Positions 42,729 through 48,901 of a DNA stretch of 64,000 nucleotides are shown one piece after another. Source of the stretch: CAYTZH01 sp964442285. Lineage in GTDB: Bacteria > Myxococcota_A > UBA9160 > JAFDET01. The stretch is from assembly GCA_964442285.1 (NCBI GenBank), contig CAYTZH010000006.1, forward strand, positions 62,001 to 126,000, given 5' to 3'. The position numbers were made by a program, and so were the translations under genes. Within the stretch, counting starts at the first letter, position 1; the number at the start of each line of letters is the position of its first letter. The notes beneath the pieces are model-generated. The model saw only the letters and a list, made by a program, of their open reading frames with translations. It did no database searches and had not been told where the DNA came from.

Positions 42729-43766
42729 ATGGAGAGGACGCCGCGCACGCTGCTGGTGACCGGGGGCGCAGGCTTCATCGGCTCCCGCTTCGTCGCCCAC
42801 CACCTGACGAGCTGCCCCCGGGATCGGGTGATCGTCCTCGACGCCCTCACCTATGCGGGCCGGATCGACTCGATTCCCTCCGACGTGCGCGAGTCCGGAC
42901 GTTTCGAGTTCGTCCACGGCAACGTGCGAAGCGCGGGCGTAGTGGACTCGCTGGTGTCCCGTGCCGACGTGGTGGTGCACTTCGCGGCCGAGACCCACGT
43001 GCCGCGAAGCATCTCGGACGGAACCATCTTCATGGAGACCGACGTGTTGGGGACCCACACCCTGGCCGCCGCCGCGGTGCGCCACCGGGCGTCCCTCGAC
43101 CGCATCGTCCACATCTCCACCTCCGAGGTCTACGGCTCCGCGGAGGGGCCGATCGACGAGTCCCAGGCCCTCTCGCCCCACACGCCCTACGCGGCGGCCA
43201 AGTGCGGCGCGGATCGACTCGTCCACGCCTGCTCGATCACCTACGGGCTGCCAGCGGTCATCCTGCGGCCCTTCAACAACTACGGGCCCGCTCAGCACCT
43301 GGAGAAGCTGGTGCCGCGGCTCATCACCAGCGCCCTCCTCGGCGAGCCCCTCACCGTCCATGGCACGGGCGGCGCCCTGCGCGACTGGCTGCACGTCTCC
43401 GACACCTGCCGGGCGGTGGAGGCGGTGGTGAACGCCCCACTCGAACGGGTGCGGGGGGAGGTGTTCAACATCGCCACCGGGCAGGCCACCGACGTGCTCG
43501 GCGTGGCGCGCCGCATCGCCGAGCTGGCCGGGCGGGAAAGCGCCGCGATCCGGCACACCGCCGACCGGCCCGGTCAGGTGGACGAGCAGCGGGGCGACGC
43601 CGCAAAGGCGGCCGAGGTGCTGGGCTTCCGGCCCCGCGTCGGTCTGGACGAGGGCCTCGCCAAGACCGTGGAGTGGTACCGCGCGAACCGGGACTGGTGG
43701 GAGGGGATGCGCTGGATGCGCGCGGTGCCCGTCGTCGGCAGCGACGGAAGCGTCACCTACTGGTGA
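42729..43766 (+). CDS. NAD-dependent sugar epimerase/dehydratase (extended SDR)
   Basis: This 345-residue extended SDR is of the nucleotide-sugar dehydratase/epimerase group: TGGAGFIGSRFVAHH (NAD site), HFAAETHVPRSISD, STSEVYGS, YAAAKCGADRL (Tyr-x-x-x-Lys), ILRPFNNYGP and HGTGGALRDWLHVSDTCRA. It looks like dTDP-glucose 4,6-dehydratase (RmlB), but the catalytic Asp of STDEVYG is replaced by Ser (STSEVYG), as in UDP-sugar decarboxylases and other 4,6-dehydratases, so the RmlB reaction should not be assumed. Start at ATG 42729. Its stop overlaps the next gene as GTGA. It lies 36 nt after the GT-C-like gene but has its own promoter candidate. Confidence 0.88.
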   Translation: MERTPRTLLVTGGAGFIGSRFVAHHLTSCPRDRVIVLDALTYAGRIDSIPSDVRESGRFEFVHGNVRSAGVVDSLVSRADVVVHFAAETHVPRSISDGTIFMETDVLGTHTLAAAAVRHRASLDRIVHISTSEVYGSAEGPIDESQALSPHTPYAAAKCGADRLVHACSITYGLPAVILRPFNNYGPAQHLEKLVPRLITSALLGEPLTVHGTGGALRDWLHVSDTCRAVEAVVNAPLERVRGEVFNIATGQATDVLGVARRIAELAGRESAAIRHTADRPGQVDEQRGDAAKAAEVLGFRPRVGLDEGLAKTVEWYRANRDWWEGMRWMRAVPVVGSDGSVTYW

Positions 43767-45376
43767 GGCGCGCGGGCGCGTGCCTCGCCGTGGCGCTCCT
43801 GGCCGGCGCCGGCTCCGCGCAGGCCGACCCGCTGCCCCCGTGGACGCGCTCGGCTCCCCTCCCCCTCCCCGAGAACGAGTGCCAGCAGCTGGTGGTGGGC
43901 CGCCGGGGCGCAGCCCCCCTCGAGCTGCGTTTTCCCACCGCTCCCCTGGCGGCCACCGGCACGGACGCCAAGCGCTCGGGCGCGTCCCTGGTGGTCCCCC
44001 CGAGCCCCTCGGACCCGGCGAGCGCCGTCTTCTTCGATCGGGCAGGCCTGTACCCGGCGGCGCTCTCGCCGGGCGGATCGCTGCGCTGGCATCGTCGGGG
44101 GCGCGGGCTCTGCTTCGCCACGTCGAACGGCGACGCGGCCTGCGGCCGCACGCGCCGCGCCCTCGGCGCCGTGCAGCTCATCGCGTTCGCGCCGGGCTGG
44201 CGGGCCTCGCTGCGTCCCTGTCCGACGCCGGCCCCGCCCGGGCGGGGCTCGCCGCTGCCGCCGTCGCTGCTGGCGCTGGCGCTCGCAGTCGGCGGAACGC
44301 TGCTTGTGCGACGCCGCAGGGCCGAGACGCCCTGGCTCGTCGGGCTGGCGCTTCCCGCCGCGGCCTCCTTCGCCGCCTGGCTCGACCCCGCCGGCATCGA
44401 TCCCCGCGTCGCTCTGGGGACGCTGGCGCTGGCCCTCGCCCTGGCGGTGGTCCGCCTCCTGCAGCGCGTTCGCAAGCTCTCCGGATGGGACGCGGCGTAC
44501 GCCCTCACCGCCCTCGCGGTGGCCCTGGCGGGCGAGGAGATCGCGCATCCCCAGTCGCTTCCGGCGTCGAAGACCTCCCCGCCCGCGCCCATCCCGAGCC
44601 TGTGGACGGACCCGGCCTACTGGCATCCCGCCGCCTTCCACCAGACCTTGAGCTTCCGCGGCGACCCGCCCGCCGGCGAGGAGAAGACCTGGCTGGTGCT
44701 CGGCGGGTCCGTGACCTTCGGCGACGGCGTCGCCCCCGAGGCCACCTTCGTGAAGACCGCCGAGCGCCAGCTCCGAGCCGCCGGGCACCGGGTGCGTCTG
44801 CTCAATGCGGGCGCCCAGGCCTGGAACCTGGGCCAGATCGACCGCCTCCTGCGCGACCTGGGCGCATCGCTGGCGCCCGACGGGCTGGTGATCGCCTCGG
44901 TCCTCAACAACGCGCACTTCCGTCTTCCCGAGGCCCGCCCGGTCTGGTGCGACGGTCGCCTGCTCGCCGCGACGCTGTGCAACCTGATCCGCAGCCCCAC
45001 CCGGCTGGCGCTCGCCAAGCTCCTCGCGCCGAAGCCCGGCAATCGGGGCCGCTTCCGACGCACGCTGCGGGCCATCCTCGATCGGGCGCGAGCCCGGGGC
45101 CGGCCGGTAGTGCTCCTCGACGAGACCTCCCGCTGGCAGATCGAGGCCAGCCCGCGCGACCGTCGCCACGAGGCCTATCGCGCCGCGATCCGGGAGACGG
45201 CGGCAGACTACGGCCTCGCGCTCCACGCGGTCGACCGGGCCGTCGCGGCCGTGCCCGCCTCCGCGCGCTTCCTGGACGCCATCCACCTGGCCCCGGCCGG
45301 CCACGAGGCAGTCGGGGCCCGCCTGGCGGAGGTGCTGGCCCCGCACCTCGACGGCCCGCGCTCGGGAGCGCGATGA
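43763..45376 (+). CDS. SGNH/GDSL-type hydrolase with membrane region
   Basis: This 537-residue protein starts at GTG 43763, overlapping the epimerase stop. It has a signal peptide, a small periplasmic part (about 20-145), four or five membrane helices (150-260), then a soluble domain with SGNH features: catalytic serine in LVLGGSVTFGDG (block I), LNNAHF (Asn, block III-like) and DAIHLAPAGHE (Asp-x-x-His). Enzymes of this type acylate or de-acylate polysaccharides and lipids. Placement after glycan genes suggests O-acyl modification of a surface glycan (inference). Confidence 0.8.
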   Translation: MRRAGACLAVALLAGAGSAQADPLPPWTRSAPLPLPENECQQLVVGRRGAAPLELRFPTAPLAATGTDAKRSGASLVVPPSPSDPASAVFFDRAGLYPAALSPGGSLRWHRRGRGLCFATSNGDAACGRTRRALGAVQLIAFAPGWRASLRPCPTPAPPGRGSPLPPSLLALALAVGGTLLVRRRRAETPWLVGLALPAAASFAAWLDPAGIDPRVALGTLALALALAVVRLLQRVRKLSGWDAAYALTALAVALAGEEIAHPQSLPASKTSPPAPIPSLWTDPAYWHPAAFHQTLSFRGDPPAGEEKTWLVLGGSVTFGDGVAPEATFVKTAERQLRAAGHRVRLLNAGAQAWNLGQIDRLLRDLGASLAPDGLVIASVLNNAHFRLPEARPVWCDGRLLAATLCNLIRSPTRLALAKLLAPKPGNRGRFRRTLRAILDRARARGRPVVLLDETSRWQIEASPRDRRHEAYRAAIRETAADYGLALHAVDRAVAAVPASARFLDAIHLAPAGHEAVGARLAEVLAPHLDGPRSGAR

Positions 45377-45407
45377 AGGCCGTCGCGGACTGAATGGAGG
45401 GTGGGCG

Positions 45408-46463
45408 CTACCAGCGTCGGAGACGGTTCACGGCCAGCCAGCGGTCGGGGTCGCTCGCGGCCCGGGCGAGCATGTCGGGCAGCGTCTTCGCCAGGGAACG
45501 CTCGGGCCACCAGTCGAGGCCGACCTGGGTTGCGCGGAGATCCATCTCGTAGTGTTCGCCGGCGAAGCGCATCATCCAGGGCTGGTAGAACGAGCGCCTG
45601 CGACGGAATCGACGCCATCCGGACAGCCCCCGGGCGCCCAGCGCTGCCGCGGCGCGCGGGACGCGTACCGGCCTCCAGGGCTGGCCGCGGAAGAAGCGCG
45701 AGGCGGTGTCCATGATCTCCCGCTGCGTGCACGGCGCCGGCTCCCCGACCAGATAGCGGTGCACCCCCCGCTCGTGCTGCGTGCGCATCGCGGAGAGGAA
45801 GGCCGCGCACGTGTCCTCGATGTGGACATAGGTGAGACCGCGGTCGGGATCGGCAGGATAGAAGCGGCTCTCGATACCGCCGGCGCGAGCGAGCTCGAGA
45901 GATTGGAAGAGCGGAACCAGCTCGCAGTCCTCGGAGTATACGCCCGCCACGACGAGCTCCAGGACGGTCCGCTCCGACGGATGGCGCTCGAGAAAACCCT
46001 CACAGTGGCGCTTCGCCGCCGGGTAGGCCCAGCTGGACGAGCGCGGGCCGTCGGGGCCGAGCGGCAGGCCCGGCTCGGTCGGCTCGAGCGCCGCCATCGA
46101 GGACGCGTACACGAAGGGCGTATCGGGCGAGACGTGGGCGAACGTCCAGTCTGCGAAGGCTTCGAATCCGGTGTGGAAGGACGCGTAGGCGGGCGACGGC
46201 CGGTTCGAGAAGTCGTAGTAGGCGGCGAGGAAGACCACCGCGTCGCAGTCGGCCGCCTCGGGCGCAAGGCGCTCGAACAGGGCTTCGTGGTCCTCCGGGC
46301 GCCCGAGCTCGGCGGTGATGAGCTGCTCGTGTTCGCCGAGAGCCGAGTCGGAGCCGTCCCGGTCGATGCAGAGCACGGAGGGCGGCGCCGGTTCCTCCGA
46401 CAATCGCCGGCGCAGGTGACGTCCGATGAAGCCGGCGCTGCCGACGATCCAGACCGTGCCCAT
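45408..46463 (-). CDS. NAD-dependent epimerase/dehydratase family protein
   Basis: This 351-residue extended SDR has an N-terminal dinucleotide site VWIVGSAGFIGRHLR, AVVFLAAYYDFSNRP, active-site YASSMAALEP and YPAAKRHCEGFL (Tyr-x-x-x-Lys), and a C-terminal substrate domain with GLTYVHIEDTCAAFLSAM. It is a distinct family from the epimerase at 42.7 kb (about 20% similar by eye). Substrate unknown. The ATG has TATGCT ending 6 nt upstream, a leaderless arrangement. It is convergent with the SGNH hydrolase gene and divergent from the SDR at 46586. Confidence 0.85.
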   Translation of the reverse strand: MGTVWIVGSAGFIGRHLRRRLSEEPAPPSVLCIDRDGSDSALGEHEQLITAELGRPEDHEALFERLAPEAADCDAVVFLAAYYDFSNRPSPAYASFHTGFEAFADWTFAHVSPDTPFVYASSMAALEPTEPGLPLGPDGPRSSSWAYPAAKRHCEGFLERHPSERTVLELVVAGVYSEDCELVPLFQSLELARAGGIESRFYPADPDRGLTYVHIEDTCAAFLSAMRTQHERGVHRYLVGEPAPCTQREIMDTASRFFRGQPWRPVRVPRAAAALGARGLSGWRRFRRRRSFYQPWMMRFAGEHYEMDLRATQVGLDWWPERSLAKTLPDMLARAASDPDRWLAVNRLRRW

Positions 46464-46469
46464 GGGTGC

Positions 46470-46475
46470 AGCATA
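46470..46475 (-). promoter_or_regulatory. Candidate -10 hexamer TATGCT, leaderless start of the minus-strand epimerase
   Basis: On the minus strand TATGCT is separated from ATG 46463 by 6 nt, with no Shine-Dalgarno. Confidence 0.6.
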
Positions 46476-46571
46476 GCGGGCCGCTCCTGCAACCTGGCGG
46501 GCCGTCCGGGTACGCGGCGCGGCCCGCGTGGACGGGCGGCCGGACCGGCTGGCCAGGGCGGGTGCCGCGGA

Positions 46572-46577
46572 TATGCT
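46572..46577 (+). promoter_or_regulatory. Candidate -10 hexamer TATGCT, leaderless start of the SDR gene
   Basis: TATGCT ends 8 nt before GTG 46586; no Shine-Dalgarno lies between. Supports the GTG as start. Confidence 0.5.
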
Positions 46578-46585
46578 TCCGCCTC

Positions 46586-47374
46586 GTGCAGAACACGAGG
46601 CGAACCATCGTGATCACCGGCGCGTCCCGCGGCATCGGACGCGCGGCGATGGCAGCCTTCGCTCGGGCTGGCTACGACGTGATCGGCGTGGCGCGATCCG
46701 GCACGTCCCTGGAAGGTGTCTGCCGCGAGCTGAGGGCGCAGGGCCTTTCCGCCCACTCGCGCGTCTGTGACCTCGGAGATCTCGAGGCAGCAGCGAACCT
46801 CGCCCGCAGGTTGGCCAGATCGGAGACTCTCTACGGCCTGGTCTTGAACGCGGGCATCGCGAGCAATCACACCCTCGTGGAGAGCACGGCAGACGAGCGC
46901 ATGCGAGAGATGTCGGTCAACTACCTCGCTCCCGCGCAGCTCGTCTCGACCCTGGCGCCGAAGCTCGGCAGGCGGAGTGGCTTCATCGCGGGCGTGGGCT
47001 CGCTCACGGGCCTGCTGCCCTTCCCGACCAACGCCAACTACGCCGCCTCGAAGGCCGCGCTGGCGCACATGCTCCGCACGCTGCGCCTCGAGGCGGACAC
47101 GGGCCTGCACGTCGGCCTCGTCCTCCCCGGCTACACGCGCACGAGCTTGGCCGCCGGCTATCGCGCTCCGTCCTTCCTGGCGTCCAGTCCGGAGGACATC
47201 GCAGCAGCCCTTCTGCGCTGCGCGGAGCGGCGCCAGCGGGTCGTGATCCCGGGCGTCCTCAACCAGCTGATGGCAGGTGCCAACTGGATCGCTCCGCAGC
47301 TCGTCGACCGGATCCTGCGACTCGGCGTGCAGCGTGAGGAAAGGCCCGCCGAGGCCCACCAGGAAGCCGTCTGA
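46586..47374 (+). CDS. Short-chain dehydrogenase/reductase (SDR)
   Basis: This 262-residue classical SDR has the cofactor site TIVITGASRGIGRAA, NAGIASNH, the active-site Ser in GVGSLTG and Tyr-x-x-x-Lys in NYAASKAAL, and a C-terminal LPGYTRTSL. It probably reduces a ketone or oxidises an alcohol; substrate unknown. GTG start with the TATGCT hexamer 8 nt upstream. It is paired divergently with the NAD epimerase. The region downstream carries gene remnants. Confidence 0.88.
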   Translation: MQNTRRTIVITGASRGIGRAAMAAFARAGYDVIGVARSGTSLEGVCRELRAQGLSAHSRVCDLGDLEAAANLARRLARSETLYGLVLNAGIASNHTLVESTADERMREMSVNYLAPAQLVSTLAPKLGRRSGFIAGVGSLTGLLPFPTNANYAASKAALAHMLRTLRLEADTGLHVGLVLPGYTRTSLAAGYRAPSFLASSPEDIAAALLRCAERRQRVVIPGVLNQLMAGANWIAPQLVDRILRLGVQREERPAEAHQEAV

Positions 47375-47862
47375 ATCTCTCCCGCGCGGCGGGGTCGGGC
47401 AGCGCGGAGCTGGGTTCATCGCCAGCGGCCAGCAGGATGCCCGGGTACTCGACCATCTCGGGGGGGGAATCGCCGAGCCCAGGAACCAGGGCCGCCGAGG
47501 ACCGGGGTGCTGCGGAGCAGGATCTTCCGGGTGGCGATGTGCTCGCCCGGGGACGAGGCCGGCCGCGCTCGCGGCACGGCGGAGGTCTGCGAGGTCGACA
47601 CGCAGTTCGGCCATCGATTCCTGCCGCTGCCGACGAATCACAACAACTACGCCCACAGCCCTGATGCTGCAACTCCTCGTGGACTCGGCACAGGCCTGGT
47701 ACGAGCACATCGAATCGATCGCGCTGGCGGAGTCGTTTCCGGGGACCCGGGTCGACGCACCGGAACGGATGCCCACGGGCAACGACCGCCAGATCCGCCG
47801 CGCGATCGACGGGCACGGCGGCGAAGCCGACGCCCTGCGGGAGGCCGCCGGCAGGCCCCGCA
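47375..47862 (+). other. Gene-poor stretch with remnants of a VOC (glyoxalase) gene
   Basis: No intact gene. Two pieces in different plus frames resemble a VOC-family protein: CEVDTQFGHRFLPLPTNHNN near 47590-47650, and, from 47664, LQLLVDSAQAWYEHIESIA then AESFPGTRVDAPERMPTG. The family normally continues after this point with a GMRDF-type segment, which is absent. GGGGGGG near 47462 is the only other notable feature. Confidence 0.6.
47664..47800 (+). pseudogene. VOC/glyoxalase-like gene fragment
   Basis: From ATG 47664 the frame reads MLQLLVDSAQAWYEHIESIA, then LAESFPGTRVDAP, matching the VDDVDAWYEHI...LAAxFPGxRxxxP segment of VOC-family proteins. The metal ligands and C-terminal strands are missing and the frame continues into non-coding sequence, so this is a truncated remnant. 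The assignment rests on one segment. Confidence 0.35.
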
Positions 47863-48774
47863 TCAAGAGGCTCCAGAGCGCCGGCGCCGGGCCCGCCGCG
47901 CGACGGCCGCGGCGGCCAGCAGGGCCAGACCGGACGCCCCCGGCTCCGGCACCGACTGGACGATGTTCGGTGCCACCAGCACCTCGTAGTAGTCGCTGGC
48001 GAACACCCCGGGCGCCAGCTCCTGGGTGGGATCCACCGCGACCACCGGGTCGATCCAGGCCGACATCAGGGACTGCTGGCCGAGGGAGACGGCGCTCGCG
48101 CCGATCCGGTAGGAGTACTCCACGCCCTCCATCAGGCTGGCCTCGGCGATCTCGATCATGGTGCAGGCCGGGTTGGCCTCGGTGGTCCAGCTCTGGTTGC
48201 ACTCGCCGTCCCCGCCCATGAACATCTGGAGTTGGCCGAACGAGCCCGTCCTTCCGCGCAGGCCGAACGACTCGCCCCCGGACGGGCCGATGATGACGAA
48301 CGAGATGTCGGTGTTGCTCACGTTGCCGGCGGGGCTGCTGGAGTTGTCCACCGCGCCGCGCATCAGGATCGTGACGTCGATGCTGGGCGGAACCGGCACG
48401 AAGGAGGGCAGCCCCTGGAACTGGGACACCTCGAAGGGCACCGTGATCTCGGACTCCGTGAACAGGCGCCCCGCCGTCGGGACGCCGCCCACCGGGCCGC
48501 TCCCGCCGCTCACGCGGGCCAGCGGCCCGTTCTCGACGGCCTCGGCCTCGCACTGCCAGCCCCAGCCGGGCCCGCTGAACCCCGAGTCCGCGATGGTCCC
48601 GAAGGCCCGACTCTGCACGCCGTCGAGGATCGCCGTGTTCGAGGTCAGGACGCAGAACAGACTGGCCGAGGCGTCGGAGACGGCGGCGGCGGGGAGCGGG
48701 GCGGCGCACAGGGCCACGGCCAACGCGAGCCCCGGCAGCAGGAGCGGAGAGGGGGCGGAGCAGGAGCGGAACAT
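47863..48774 (-). CDS. PEP-CTERM protein
   Basis: This 303-residue secreted protein has a signal peptide (PLLLPGLALAVALCAAPLPAAA) and a beta-rich body with several cysteines (CVLTSN, WQCEAEA, ECNQSW, PACTM). The C-terminal sorting tripartite signal is VPEPGASGLALLAAAAVARR plus ARRRR: a Val-Pro-Glu-Pro motif, a hydrophobic helix and an Arg cluster, the PEP-CTERM signature. PEP-CTERM proteins are processed by exosortase and exported to the surface or exopolysaccharide. No exosortase gene is in this window. GGAGGTTCCC lies before the ATG, and a TAGTCT hexamer about 35 nt upstream. Confidence 0.88.
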   Translation of the reverse strand: MFRSCSAPSPLLLPGLALAVALCAAPLPAAAVSDASASLFCVLTSNTAILDGVQSRAFGTIADSGFSGPGWGWQCEAEAVENGPLARVSGGSGPVGGVPTAGRLFTESEITVPFEVSQFQGLPSFVPVPPSIDVTILMRGAVDNSSSPAGNVSNTDISFVIIGPSGGESFGLRGRTGSFGQLQMFMGGDGECNQSWTTEANPACTMIEIAEASLMEGVEYSYRIGASAVSLGQQSLMSAWIDPVVAVDPTQELAPGVFASDYYEVLVAPNIVQSVPEPGASGLALLAAAAVARRARRRRSGAS

Positions 48775-48832
48775 GGGAACCTCCGTTTGGCTCCCCTTCC
48801 CGGAAGGCCAGACTACGCAACCGGGCCTTACC

Positions 48833-48901
48833 GACGGCTTACCGCGCGCTCCCGCGGCCGCCTACCGCGCGCTCCTGCGACGGCTTGCCGCGCGCTCCGG
48901 C
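48833..48901. repeat. Three imperfect 23-bp tandem repeats at the 3' end of the regulator gene
   Basis: Three copies (starting at about 48833, 48856 and 48879) share (G/A)CGGCTTACCGCGCGCTCC with small changes. The stop codon of the regulator gene (48862-48864) lies in the middle copy. Because 23 is not a multiple of 3, gain or loss of copies would change the reading frame of the C-terminus. Confidence 0.6.

Noticed and set aside
42729..43766. Naming the epimerase RmlB (dTDP-glucose 4,6-dehydratase)
   Set aside because: The catalytic Asp of STDEVYG is Ser here and no rmlA/C/D genes are nearby.
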